From assembly GCA_004297465.1 (NCBI GenBank), contig SCUB01000011.1, positions 38,737 to 102,736 on the forward strand: 64,000 nt of DNA, written 5' to 3'. The notes beneath the pieces are model-generated. The model was not told the DNA's origin. It searched no databases and was given only the letters and a program-made list of their open reading frames with translations. Shown here one piece after another: positions 8,202 through 16,474 of this stretch; the first letter of the stretch is position 1, and each line of letters begins with the position of its first letter. Source of the stretch: Xanthobacteraceae bacterium. Its GTDB lineage: Bacteria; Pseudomonadota; Alphaproteobacteria; Rhizobiales; Xanthobacteraceae. Both the position numbers and the translations under genes were made by a program.

Positions 8202-8824
8202 ACTTGAAGGGCAAAGCGTTGCTTGCAGCCTGCGCTGTCAGCATCGCTGGCCTCTCGGCGTTATGGCTCGCAACCGACGGCGGCCGCGCACTGACATCAG
8301 AAAGTGCGCGGCGGCTGCGGGCCCTGGCTGCAACCGGGGCCGTGCCGCCATCGGTCCTGGAGGATTCCCGCGGCCGGGAAATCTTGCTGCGTTCCCGGGC
8401 TGATGTCGTGACGCTTGTGGAGTTCATCTACACAACCTGCCCCACGGTATGCCAGTCGGCGGGCGATGCGTTCTTCAAGGTGCGGTCCCGGGTTCTGCAG
8501 ACACCGAAGCTCGCCCAGTCGGTACGAATGCTGAGTATCAGTTTTGACGTTGAGAAAGACGGGCCGGATCGACTCGACGACTACGCGCGCGGCCACGAAG
8601 CCGACGGGCAGATGTGGAAGGTCGTCCGCGCAAGGCGGGACGGACTTCCAGGCCTGCTCGATGCTTTCGGTGTCGTCGTCATACCCAACCCGGCATACGG
8701 ATACACGCATAATGCGGCAATTCATGTCGTGCGGCAGGACGGCCATCTCGCCGGCATCTACGATCTTGAGGACATCGATGGGGTGATGGCAAACGTCCGC
8801 AATCTGGTGGGCCCGGCGACATGA
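8198..8824 (+). CDS. senC: SCO1/SenC-type copper chaperone of the sNOR operon
   Basis: A 208-residue protein with one N-terminal membrane anchor and a thioredoxin-like SCO domain. The copper-binding cysteines are in TTCPTVC (CxxxC), and the partner histidine is in the YTHNAAIH region near residue 180. It probably loads the CuA centre of NorS or the CuB site of NorY on the periplasmic side. The start overlaps the norY stop (ATGA), and its own stop overlaps the next start, so translation is coupled. A second SCO gene lies at 26682-27233. Confidence 0.9.
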   Translation: MNLKGKALLAACAVSIAGLSALWLATDGGRALTSESARRLRALAATGAVPPSVLEDSRGREILLRSRADVVTLVEFIYTTCPTVCQSAGDAFFKVRSRVLQTPKLAQSVRMLSISFDVEKDGPDRLDDYARGHEADGQMWKVVRARRDGLPGLLDAFGVVVIPNPAYGYTHNAAIHVVRQDGHLAGIYDLEDIDGVMANVRNLVGPAT

Positions 8825-9441
8825 TATCACGCATCATGACATTGCATCGTCCGTGGATGACGGCCCTTCTCATTGTCATGCTTTGCTTCGTCTTCCGCGG
8901 GATGCTGGAGAGGCATCCGGTAACCCACATTGTCGTCCAGCTGTCCGCATTGGTGGTGGCCGGGTGGTTGGCAGGTCAGTCGCTCGGGGGTGCGTTGCCG
9001 GCACTTCGCCTGACGGACTGGAATGCCGGAGGTTCGGTAGGAATCCTCGTGGCATTGTTCGCGGGTGCGTTCTGGATGCTTCCCCGAAACATCGATTGGG
9101 CGCTCGGCCAGACTTCCGGTGAATTCGCGAAATTCGTTTCCATTCCCCTGTTGATGGGTGTTTCTCTTGCCCTGAGCTGGAGTCGCGCGCCGGCTCTGGC
9201 GAAATGCCTCATCAAGGCCAATGCGGTTTCGATGCTTCTAAGCTTGTCGTGGGTTTACACGACGGCGCCGGAGCGTCTTTGCAACAACTATCTCCTGGGA
9301 CAGCAACAAGAGCTGGGCTCGGTCCTGCTTTGGCTTGCAATTGTGATCAGCGTGATCTGGAGCGTTCCACTTTTCGTGTCGCAGCCGCTCGCAAAACATC
9401 GCCCCGCAAACATACAGACGGCACGAGGAGTCAGTACATGA
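8821..9441 (+). CDS. membrane protein, orf1 of the norSY-senC-orf1 type operon
   Basis: A 206-residue protein with five to six predicted membrane helices and no recognised catalytic motif. Its place directly after senC, with 4-base overlaps on both sides, corresponds to the orf1 that follows norSY-senC in ammonia-oxidising bacteria. Membrane proteins at this position in heme-copper oxidase operons are often assembly factors. That role is inferred from context only, and the sequence itself did not remind me of a named family. Confidence 0.7.
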   Translation: MISRIMTLHRPWMTALLIVMLCFVFRGMLERHPVTHIVVQLSALVVAGWLAGQSLGGALPALRLTDWNAGGSVGILVALFAGAFWMLPRNIDWALGQTSGEFAKFVSIPLLMGVSLALSWSRAPALAKCLIKANAVSMLLSLSWVYTTAPERLCNNYLLGQQQELGSVLLWLAIVISVIWSVPLFVSQPLAKHRPANIQTARGVST

Positions 9442-10232
9442 AAACAGTATCGGAAACGGTGGCCTACTTTGCAGCTCAGGCTCGAAGCAAGGCGGACACC
9501 AACGCCCGCAATCCGGTGGCGTTCTTCATCTCGTCAATGATGGCGGGCGCCTATGTAGGGGTTGGAATCCTGCTGATCCTCAGCGTGGGGCAGGCCATCG
9601 ATCCATCGCTCCGAAGCCTGGTCATGGGCGCGAGCTTCGGTATTGCGCTGACGCTGGTTATTTTCGCCGGAGCCGAACTGTTCACTGGCTATGCGATGTA
9701 TATGACGCTGGGAAGCCTGACCGGTCAGACAACTCTTGCGGAGCTTGTCCGCGGCTGGTTGAGCACGTGGATTGGAAACTTCGCCGGCGCCGCCGTTCTT
9801 GCCGTCCTGTTCATTGCAGGTGGCGGCGGGCATGTGCTCGAGCATGGCGCGAGCCTGGTCTACGACATCGCGGCCTATAAGACGGCGTCGTCCCCGATCG
9901 CACTCGTAAGCCGCGGGATGCTTTGTAACTGGCTGGTCTGCCTGTCGATCTGGACGTCCGCGAGAACGGACAGCGATAGCGCCAAGTGCATTCTGATCTT
10001 CTGGTGTCTGTTTGCGTTCATTGCCTGCGGCTTCGAGCACAGCGTCGCCAACATGACCATCTTCCTCGTTGTGCTTCTTTCAGGGGCGCCGGAGAGCATC
10101 TCGCCCGCAGCGGCGGCATACAATCTCTTTTGGGTCACGATCGGGAATATCCTGAGCGGCGTGATATTCGTCGGTGCGGGCTACTGGGCCATCGGCAAGC
10201 CGCTCGTGCGCAAAGAGCCGGTTTCGGCTTGA
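9438..10232 (+). CDS. formate/nitrite channel, FNT family (NirC-like)
   Basis: A 264-residue protein with six predicted helices and family features: NPVAFFISSMMAGAYVGVGI near residue 25, the GAELFTGYAM signature near 80, and a CNWLVCLSIW half-repeat near 160. FNT proteins are pentameric channels for formate, nitrite or hydrosulfide. As the last gene of the NO-reductase operon (its ATG overlaps the orf1 stop) it most likely moves nitrite, the precursor of NO, as NirC does. GAGGAG precedes the start. Formate cannot be excluded, since a formate dehydrogenase is encoded elsewhere in the window. Confidence 0.9.
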   Translation: MKTVSETVAYFAAQARSKADTNARNPVAFFISSMMAGAYVGVGILLILSVGQAIDPSLRSLVMGASFGIALTLVIFAGAELFTGYAMYMTLGSLTGQTTLAELVRGWLSTWIGNFAGAAVLAVLFIAGGGGHVLEHGASLVYDIAAYKTASSPIALVSRGMLCNWLVCLSIWTSARTDSDSAKCILIFWCLFAFIACGFEHSVANMTIFLVVLLSGAPESISPAAAAYNLFWVTIGNILSGVIFVGAGYWAIGKPLVRKEPVSA

Positions 10233-10239
10233 CCCGGTG

Positions 10240-10274
10240 GCGACCGCCCGCAAAAGCACTTTGCAGGCGGTCGC
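10240..10274 (+). terminator. intrinsic terminator of the norSY operon
   Basis: A 9-bp GC-rich stem (GCGACCGCC at 10240-10248 with GGCGGTCGC at 10266-10274) is extended inside by GCAAA/TTTGC pairing and followed by ATCGTTTT. It starts 8 bp after the channel gene's stop. Confidence 0.8.
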
Positions 10275-10377
10275 TATCGTTTTCGGCCTCCAAGGGATGC
10301 AATGATGTTCGCGGTCATGGAACTTGAAGGGCCCTGGCACCGGCCTTGATCTCCGCGAGGCCGAAAAGCGTTTGCCG

Positions 10378-10470
10378 CATCATAATCATGTCTCCGGGGT
10401 TGCCGCATTCAACACGGTCGACGTTGGGCTTGGGCAGGCGATACTGCAATTCATCGAGCATGGCCGCTAG
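10378..10470 (+). pseudogene. detached 3' tail of an esterase/hydrolase gene
   Basis: In frame this reads HHNHVSGVAAFNTVDVGLG and on to a TAG at 10470, almost identical to the C-terminal 30 residues of the intact hydrolase at 11349-12320. It has no start or upstream hydrolase sequence, so it is a remnant left by duplication or deletion. Four substitutions (E/G, A/V, E/G, E/Q) separate the copies, so the event is not very recent or involved diverged alleles. Confidence 0.85.
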
Positions 10471-10572
10471 CCGCGGCAGGGGGAGTTCTTGATATGAATT
10501 CTCTATCAAACACGGCTTAATATCGAATTGGACATACCAAAGCATATTCTCCACTCTCGAACGAAACCTGAA
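10378..10572 (+). repeat. direct repeat, copy 1 (195 bp)
   Basis: This segment is repeated with few differences at 12228-12437. It spans the last 31 codons of the hydrolase reading frame plus about 100 bp of following non-coding DNA. The second copy is 15 bp longer because of a short internal duplication around GAATTC. The two copies bracket the PPOX and hydrolase genes. Confidence 0.9.
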
Positions 10573-10644
10573 TCCATGCCGTTGACCCCCGCCCGGTTGG
10601 CGGCGTGACGGTCGAACCGTAACGGATTTTCCGGAGATGCATGA

Positions 10645-11322
10645 ATGAGCGCGCACGAACCTCTCGTCACCACGCAACGGTCGAAGCTGCGCCGGCGCCC
10701 CGACCGCGGCAGTACCGACCGCCGTGTGATCGACGCCATCCTCGACGAGGCATTGGTCTGCCATGTCGGTTTCCTCGACGAAGGCGAGCCGGTGGTAATT
10801 CCATCCAGCCCCTGGCGGATCGGCGGGTGGCTTTATCTCCACGGCGCCGTGAATTCGCGCCTCATCCGCCACGTCGCCTCCGGAGCGCCGGTCTGCATCT
10901 CGGTGGCCTTGGTTGACGGGTTGGTGCTCGCCCGCTCGGCGATGCGGCATTCGACCAACTACCGCTCGACCGTGTTGTTCGGCCGAGGTGAGTTGGTCGA
11001 GGCCGCCGCGGACAAGACGGCTGCCCTCATGCGGCTTATCGACAAGATGTCACCGGGACGCTCGGGTGCGGTCCGGCCACCGGACGCCAAGGAATTGGCG
11101 GCGACCGGCGTGGTGCGAGTGGCGATCGTCGAAGGCTCCGCCAAGGTCCGCGCCGCGCCGCCGACGGAAGTTGAGAAGGATAAGCCCTGGACGGTTTGGA
11201 CGGGGACGGTGCCCGTCGCGCTGTTGGCCGGTTCGCCCCTTGCCGCCATGGAGGAAACAGATGGAGCGCCGCCTGGCGTGCCTTCATGGCTGGCGAAGGA
11301 TTGGCCGTTACAAACGACATAG
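10645..11322 (+). CDS. pyridoxamine 5'-phosphate oxidase-family flavoprotein (Pyridox_ox_2 type)
   Basis: A 225-residue protein with the split beta-barrel FMN-binding fold. Recognisable parts are RVIDAILDEALVCHVGF at the N terminus, GGWLYLHGAVNSRL near residue 70 and SVALVDGLVLARSAMRHSTNYRS near 95-115. This pattern belongs to the group that includes NimA-like nitroreductase-type proteins rather than the true PdxH. It probably binds FMN or a deazaflavin in the cytoplasm; the substrate is unknown. It begins 72 bp after repeat copy 1 and lies in the patch between the NO and N2O reductase clusters. Confidence 0.85.
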   Translation: MSAHEPLVTTQRSKLRRRPDRGSTDRRVIDAILDEALVCHVGFLDEGEPVVIPSSPWRIGGWLYLHGAVNSRLIRHVASGAPVCISVALVDGLVLARSAMRHSTNYRSTVLFGRGELVEAAADKTAALMRLIDKMSPGRSGAVRPPDAKELAATGVVRVAIVEGSAKVRAAPPTEVEKDKPWTVWTGTVPVALLAGSPLAAMEETDGAPPGVPSWLAKDWPLQTT

Positions 11323-11348
11323 GGATGCGCATGTCTGGAAGAACACCG

Positions 11349-12320
11349 ATGAATTATCGCGTCGCCGCGATGGCTTGCTCGGTGGCGGTATCGTTTCTTG
11401 CCGCCGCTCCCGTCGATGCGCAGGTCTCGGCCTTGCCGCCCGAAACTCAACAGGTCATCGATGCCGTAGGGCCGGCATGGGCGACAAATCTGCCTGCCAA
11501 CATCAACAGGATAATCGATTCCTTCAGGCCTCTGCTCGGCGCCGCGCAAAAGGATGGCGTGCAGATCACCAAAGGCATCGGCTATGGCTCAAACCCCAAG
11601 CAGATCCTGGACGTTTACCAGCCCGTGGGCAGGACCGGAGTGCCTGTTGTCATCTACATTCACGGCGGTGCCTATGTGCGGGGGGATAAAGATGCGTTCG
11701 GCGTAATGTACGGCAACATACCGACATGGTTCGCTCGCCAGGGGCTGCTCGGGATTAACGCAACATATCGGCTGGCTCCGGCTGCTCCTTGGCCGGCGGG
11801 AGCCGAAGATGTCGGCGGGATGGTACGCTGGGCGAAGGAGAACGCCCTCAAGTATGGTGGTGATCCCAACAGGGTTTATCTCATCGGACATTCCGCCGGC
11901 GCAACGCACGCGGCGACATATATCTTCGACAAGACACGCCAGCCGACAGATGGTCCCGGAGTAGCCGGCGCAGTCCTGATGAGCGGTCGCTACTGGCTTG
12001 AATTCGACCCCAAGGATCCAAACGGGGCCAACATGCAGGCCTATTTCGGCAAGGATCCGGCAGAGTACCCGAACAGATCACCTATTACTCACATCGCCAC
12101 GTCGAAAGTGCCTGTATTCATCGTCATCAGTGAATACGAAAACCCTGGGCTCGATGTAAGCGGGGCCAAACTACTGTCGGCTTTGTGCGCGCGGGATGGA
12201 AAATGCCCTCGATTTATGAGGCTGTCACATCATAATCATGTCTCCGAGGTTGCCGCATTCAATACGGCCGACGTTGAGCTTGGGCAGGCGATACTGGAAT
12301 TCATCGAGCGTGGCCGCTAG
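11349..12320 (+). CDS. secreted alpha/beta hydrolase (esterase/lipase, HSL/carboxylesterase type)
   Basis: A 323-residue protein with a Sec signal peptide ending near VDAQ. It has the oxyanion motif IYIHGGAYVRG (HGGxxxxG), the nucleophile elbow GHSAGA and a C-terminal His in LSHHNHVSEVAAF, so the catalytic triad looks complete. It probably acts as a periplasmic carboxylesterase; the substrate is unknown. I chose ATG 11349, preceded by GGAAG, over in-frame ATGs at 11325 and 11331. Its last 31 codons and the following 100 bp form copy 2 of the direct repeat, and the gene therefore once existed in at least two copies here. Confidence 0.88.
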   Translation: MNYRVAAMACSVAVSFLAAAPVDAQVSALPPETQQVIDAVGPAWATNLPANINRIIDSFRPLLGAAQKDGVQITKGIGYGSNPKQILDVYQPVGRTGVPVVIYIHGGAYVRGDKDAFGVMYGNIPTWFARQGLLGINATYRLAPAAPWPAGAEDVGGMVRWAKENALKYGGDPNRVYLIGHSAGATHAATYIFDKTRQPTDGPGVAGAVLMSGRYWLEFDPKDPNGANMQAYFGKDPAEYPNRSPITHIATSKVPVFIVISEYENPGLDVSGAKLLSALCARDGKCPRFMRLSHHNHVSEVAAFNTADVELGQAILEFIERGR

Positions 12321-12437
12321 CCGCGGCGCGGGGAGTTCTTGACATGAATTCTCTTGATATGAATTTCCTATCAAACACGGCTTAATATCGAATTGGACAG
12401 ACCAAAGCATATTCCCCACTCTCGAACGAAACCTGAA
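12228..12437 (+). repeat. direct repeat, copy 2 (210 bp)
   Basis: Counterpart of 10378-10572. It covers the end of the intact hydrolase gene and runs to 16 bp before the next gene. The extra 15 bp near 12345-12360 come from a short duplication of a TTGAYATGAATT unit. Confidence 0.9.
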
Positions 12438-12453
12438 GCGAGGGAGTGGAAAC

Positions 12454-13470
12454 ATGACGGACGCGAGAATCCAGCTGTGGTTGGCGCCGGGTGTGGCTTT
12501 AGCTTATCCGTTTGCACTATCGGGCTTCCATGCCGCGGTCACTCCCGCACCGAGCGGAGCTTGGGCGTGGCTGGCCGCGGCGGCTAGCTTGACGATTGCT
12601 TTCGCTGCGCCGGCACTGGCCCTGCTGATGGCGATGCGACTTGCCGAATCCGGTGAGGCCACCATTGCCCGGAGGCTGGCAACGTGGGTTGCTCTGCTCG
12701 CTGTGGCGTCGCCGCCGATGTTCACCATGCTCGGCGTGGTCCTCTACATGTTTCACGACCCGGTTCCCGATACGTGGGTCTGGGTCGGATTGTGGGCGAT
12801 CCTTCTCGCCCTGGTCTTGCTGGCCGACGATACGGTGCCCGCCCCGTCCGCAGCCCAGCCGATCTCCGCCAAGCTCCGGGTTTCCCACGGAATCGCCGCG
12901 CTTGCGGTGGTTCTCGTCTTTCTTGGTTTCCATATCGCCAATCATCTGTTCGGCCTGCTTGGTCCCGAGAGCCACGCCGCGGTGATGAAACTGGGGCGCG
13001 TGGTGTATCGTGCCGCCGTTGTCGAGCCGGTGCTGGTGCTGCTGTTCCTGGCCCTGGTCGCGGGTGGGCTCCGTCTTGTGTGGCTGCGCCTCGCTTCTCC
13101 GGCTGACCGCTTTCGCACCCTTCAGATGGCGTCGGGGATCTATCTCGTGTTCTTCGTGCTCGGCCACATGAATTCCGTCTTCATTTTCGCGCGCAGCTAC
13201 CTTGGCATCGACACCGGCTGGGGCTTCGCGACGGGCGCCCCAGCGGGCCTTATCCATGATGCCTGGAACATCCGGTTGATCCCACACTACGCACTGGGCG
13301 TGTTTTTCGTCCTGACCCACCTGGCTTCCGGGGGTAGGGTGGTGATGATGGCGCACGGCGGAAAAGCGATGCTGGCTGACCGCTTGCTTTTCGCGAGCGC
13401 CTGGCTCGCCGGGGCCGTGGCCCTCGCAATCATCCTTGGAATGTGCGGCATGCGCTTGGGGACAGTTTAG
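12454..13470 (+). CDS. unknown multi-pass membrane protein with cytochrome-b-anchor-like histidines
   Basis: A 338-residue protein with about nine predicted helices. Residues about 145-300 resemble the membrane heme subunit of succinate dehydrogenase or fumarate reductase: SHGIAALAVV, GFHIANHLFGLLG, GRVVYRAAVVEPVLVL, LGHMNSVF and IPHYALGVFFVLTHL. Several of these histidines are placed as heme b ligands are in that fold. No flavoprotein or iron-sulfur partner is adjacent. It lies between the NO and N2O reductase clusters and may be a quinone- or heme-linked protein of that pathway, which is speculation. GCGAGGGAG precedes the start. Confidence 0.65.
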   Translation: MTDARIQLWLAPGVALAYPFALSGFHAAVTPAPSGAWAWLAAAASLTIAFAAPALALLMAMRLAESGEATIARRLATWVALLAVASPPMFTMLGVVLYMFHDPVPDTWVWVGLWAILLALVLLADDTVPAPSAAQPISAKLRVSHGIAALAVVLVFLGFHIANHLFGLLGPESHAAVMKLGRVVYRAAVVEPVLVLLFLALVAGGLRLVWLRLASPADRFRTLQMASGIYLVFFVLGHMNSVFIFARSYLGIDTGWGFATGAPAGLIHDAWNIRLIPHYALGVFFVLTHLASGGRVVMMAHGGKAMLADRLLFASAWLAGAVALAIILGMCGMRLGTV

Positions 13471-13652
13471 GACACACACAGAGGTGCCCCCGAGAATTTG
13501 GTGCCGACCCCGGGTGCATGCTCCTTCAGGCAATCGTATTTTCCGCGAAGAAGCCATAGGAGGGCCGGGGCGGCGGCCATCCTGGCAGAGCTCCAGCTCC
13601 TTCGCCCTTTTGCGGTGACGTAATAAAGAGTGCCCGAAATAAAGAATAAAGA

Positions 13653-13671
13653 GCGCCCGAATAAAGGGCGC
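13653..13671. terminator. small hairpin downstream of the unknown membrane protein
   Basis: A 6-bp stem GCGCCC/GGGCGC with a 7-base loop, set among repeats of the element AATAAAG. The stem is short and there is no U-tract, so this is a weak terminator candidate. Confidence 0.35.
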
Positions 13672-13826
13672 CTGAAGGCCGCCCCTGGCGGTCCCAATTC
13701 GCCTTGGACAGCAAAAACCGGCAAATAATACCTCCTAAAATTATTCTTCTTTATGACCTAACATTGGCAATTTTTGCCACCAAGTCGCAATAACATAAAA
13801 ATTATTTTCGCCAAGCGCCAAAATAG

Positions 13827-13840
13827 TTGTCCTGTATCAA
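13827..13840 (+). promoter_or_regulatory. FNR/NNR-type box upstream of nosZ
   Basis: The sequence TTGTC-CTGT-ATCAA keeps the TTG-N8-CAA core recognised by FNR, DNR and NnrR activators, with a perfect right half-site. It lies in AT-rich DNA about 250 bp before the nosZ start, suitable for an anaerobic or NO-dependent promoter. Confidence 0.5.
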
Positions 13841-14088
13841 GGAAACAGCATTTGCTGCAGGGCAGCATGACTTGACTTTGGTTGGGTCATCAACGCGCGC
13901 CAGTTCGCCTTCAGGGCGACCTCCGTTAGCAAACCCGATCAACATTTCGCACGGCTTTCGGGCCGGAACGCTGTGAGGCGGGCTCCGTCGGGGTGCGCCT
14001 CATGCCGCCTCGCTTGCTGTGCAGCCCAGGCACAGCCAGGGCGGTTTTCCGGTGCCGGATCTCCTGGGTGATGCAAGGGAGACTGACC

Positions 14089-16383
14089 ATGCGGTCACTA
14101 TTCAGAGCCTCAGTCGCGGGGCTGGCTCTGGCCTCGGTCGCGGGAACCGCGGCCATCGCCGCCGAATCGCTGCAGGACGTCATGAAGCGGCGCAGCCTGA
14201 CGGAGAAGGACCTCGTCAACGCCGCCAAGACCTATACGCCGACCGGCAAGCGCGACGAATTCATTGTGTTCTCGTCGGGTGGCCAATCGGGGCAGGTCAT
14301 CGTCTACGGTGTGCCGTCGATGCGCATCCTGAAATACATCGGCGTGTTCACTCCCGAACCCTGGCAGGGCTATGGCTTCGACGAGGAATCGAAAAAGGTT
14401 CTCGAGCAGGGCAAGGTCGACGGCCGCGAGATCCGCTGGGGCGACTCGCACCACCCGGCCATCACCGAGACCAACGGCGAGGTCGACGGCGAGTATCTCT
14501 TCATCAACGACAAGTCGGCGCCGCGCATTGCCGTCATTTCGCTCAAGGACTTCGAGACCCAGCAGATCGTTGTCAACCCGATCATGCAATCGGAGCACGG
14601 CGGCGCATTCGTTACGCCGAACTCCGAGTATGTGATCGAGGCCGCCCAGTATCCGGGCGTGCTCGGCCGCGGCTATGCCCCGCTCTCGGAATTCAACGAG
14701 AAGTTCCGCGGCGCCGTGACCTACTGGAAATTCGACCGCGCCAGGGGCCGCATTGTTCCGGAGCAATCGTTCTCGATCGAGCTGCCGCCCTACAGCCAGG
14801 ATCTTTCGGACGCCGGCAAGCTGGCGTCGGATGGCTATTCCTTCACTAACTCGTTCTGTGCCGAGCGCTATGTCGGCGGCATCGAGCGGGGCCGTCCGCC
14901 GTTCGAAGCGGGCTGCTCGCAGGCCGACGTCGACTATCTCCACGTCATCAACTGGAAGAAGGCGGAGCAAGTTTACAAGGCCGGCAAGGTGACGATGATC
15001 AACGATCATCCGGTCATCATGATGAAAACAGCGATCGAGGAAGGTCTCGTCGCGCTGGTGGCCGAACCGAAGTCGCCGCACGGCGTCGACGTTTCGCCCG
15101 ACGGCAAGTTCATCGTCGTCGGCGGCAAGCTTGACACCCAGGCCTCGGTCTACTCGTTCGAGAAGATCAAGACGGCCATGGACGCCAAGAAATTCGTCTC
15201 CAAGGATCCCTACGGGATCCCGATCATCGACATCAAGGACGCCCTGCACAAGCAGGTTCCGCTCGGCCTCGGCCCGCTGCACTCGCAGTATGACTCGAAG
15301 CCCTGCATCGTCTACACCTCGCTGTATGTCGACAGCCAAGTGGTGAAGTGGGACTATTGCGAAGGCAAGGTGCTCGACAAGGTTTCGGTGCATTACAACA
15401 TCGGCCACCTCGTGGCGATGGAAGGCGAGTCCACCAAGCCGAAGGGCAAGTACCTCATCGCCCTCAACAAGCTCGCCATTGACCGCTTCAACCCGGTCGG
15501 GCCGCTGCATCCGCAGAACCACCAGCTCATCGATATCTCCGGCGACAAGATGGAACTGGTGTACGACATGCCGGTGCCGCTCGGCGAGCCGCACTATGCC
15601 ACCGCGATTTCGGCCGACAAGCTGAAGCCGCTGGTGCGTTATGCCTACGGCACCGACAGCCGCACCGGCATGGCGCATCCGCAGGCCGTGCGTCCCGGCT
15701 CGGAGAAGATCGTGCGTGAGCCGGGCAAGGTCACGGTGATGATGACCGCGATTCGCTCGCACTTCACGCCGGAAATCGTCGAGGTCGAGGAGGGCGATCA
15801 GGTCAACTTTGTCGTCACCAACTCGGAGCGTGCCGAGGACGAAACCCACGGCTTCGCGGTTTCGACCTACAACGTCAACCTGTCGATCGAGCCCGGCAAG
15901 ACGGCAACGGCGAGCTTCAAGGCCGACAAGCCCGGCGTGTTCTCATATTACTGCACCGAGTTCTGTTCGGCGCTGCATCTTGAGATGACCGGATTCCTGG
16001 TGGTCAAGCCGAAGGGCCTGGCGACGGCCTCCGCCGACGACTCCGTCAAGGCCGGTCAGACCTACACCAGGACCGACTTCGACAAGCAGTACAAGACCTG
16101 CACCGACACCCAGGTGGTGATCGACAGCGTGGTCGGCTACATCGTGTCCACCAACTTCAAGGACTTCAAGGACGTGGTGGCGCTGGTCGAAGACGCCACC
16201 GATCAGCTTAACTTCGCCAAGGACGCCCGCACCAAGGCGGACGAGGCGGCGAAGAAGCAGGATTGGCAGAACGCCACCCTGTGGGCCGGCCAGTGGTGGC
16301 AGTACCAGGTCAAGGCGGCCGACATTGGTCTGCGCGCCAAGACCTATCTGGAGCAGAACGGCGCCAAGATCTCCAAGAAGTAA
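14089..16383 (+). CDS. nosZ: nitrous oxide reductase, clade II (Sec-exported)
   Basis: A 764-residue periplasmic multicopper enzyme that reduces N2O to N2. The N terminus is a plain Sec signal peptide (cut near AIAA/ES) without the twin-arginine motif of clade I. The seven-bladed propeller carries CuZ histidines, for example DSHH at D119/H121/H122 and the SEHGG segment. The C-terminal cupredoxin holds CuA ligands C622, E624, C626, H630 and M633. About 120 residues follow the CuA domain, with no CxxCH, so this is not the cytochrome c tail of epsilonproteobacterial enzymes. The ATG at 14089 has AGGGAG eight bases upstream. A hairpin follows the stop. Confidence 0.97.
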   Translation: MRSLFRASVAGLALASVAGTAAIAAESLQDVMKRRSLTEKDLVNAAKTYTPTGKRDEFIVFSSGGQSGQVIVYGVPSMRILKYIGVFTPEPWQGYGFDEESKKVLEQGKVDGREIRWGDSHHPAITETNGEVDGEYLFINDKSAPRIAVISLKDFETQQIVVNPIMQSEHGGAFVTPNSEYVIEAAQYPGVLGRGYAPLSEFNEKFRGAVTYWKFDRARGRIVPEQSFSIELPPYSQDLSDAGKLASDGYSFTNSFCAERYVGGIERGRPPFEAGCSQADVDYLHVINWKKAEQVYKAGKVTMINDHPVIMMKTAIEEGLVALVAEPKSPHGVDVSPDGKFIVVGGKLDTQASVYSFEKIKTAMDAKKFVSKDPYGIPIIDIKDALHKQVPLGLGPLHSQYDSKPCIVYTSLYVDSQVVKWDYCEGKVLDKVSVHYNIGHLVAMEGESTKPKGKYLIALNKLAIDRFNPVGPLHPQNHQLIDISGDKMELVYDMPVPLGEPHYATAISADKLKPLVRYAYGTDSRTGMAHPQAVRPGSEKIVREPGKVTVMMTAIRSHFTPEIVEVEEGDQVNFVVTNSERAEDETHGFAVSTYNVNLSIEPGKTATASFKADKPGVFSYYCTEFCSALHLEMTGFLVVKPKGLATASADDSVKAGQTYTRTDFDKQYKTCTDTQVVIDSVVGYIVSTNFKDFKDVVALVEDATDQLNFAKDARTKADEAAKKQDWQNATLWAGQWWQYQVKAADIGLRAKTYLEQNGAKISKK

Positions 16384-16390
16384 CTAATGC

Positions 16391-16421
16391 GGCGGAAGGA
16401 CCCTTGCTGGGCCCTTCCGCC
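16391..16421 (+). terminator. hairpin between nosZ and the cytochrome gene
   Basis: A 9-bp stem GGCGGAAGG (16391-16399) / CCTTCCGCC (16413-16421) with inner CCC/GGG pairing, followed by TTCTTT. It begins 7 bp after nosZ and is likely a partial terminator or mRNA-stabilising end that lets nosZ be made in excess of the downstream genes. Confidence 0.65.
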
Positions 16422-16474
16422 TTCTTTCCGGTAATCACGACCAGATCGCGCGCATCAAATCCGAGGCAAATGGA

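Larger units (their letters stand above)
13471..14088. other. long intergenic region upstream of nosZ
   Basis: About 620 bp without a convincing gene. It holds a GC-rich hairpin (13653-13671), an AT-rich stretch at about 13725-13860 unlike the surrounding DNA, a short palindrome TGGCAA-TTT-TTGCCA (13765-13779) and an FNR/NNR-type box (13827-13840). This is the likely control region of the nos operon. Confidence 0.6.

Noticed and set aside
14110..15849. Long open frame of 579 codons on the minus strand inside nosZ
   Set aside because: It is the mirror of a GC-rich coding gene, and its translation is Arg/Asp/Val-rich with no recognisable domain.
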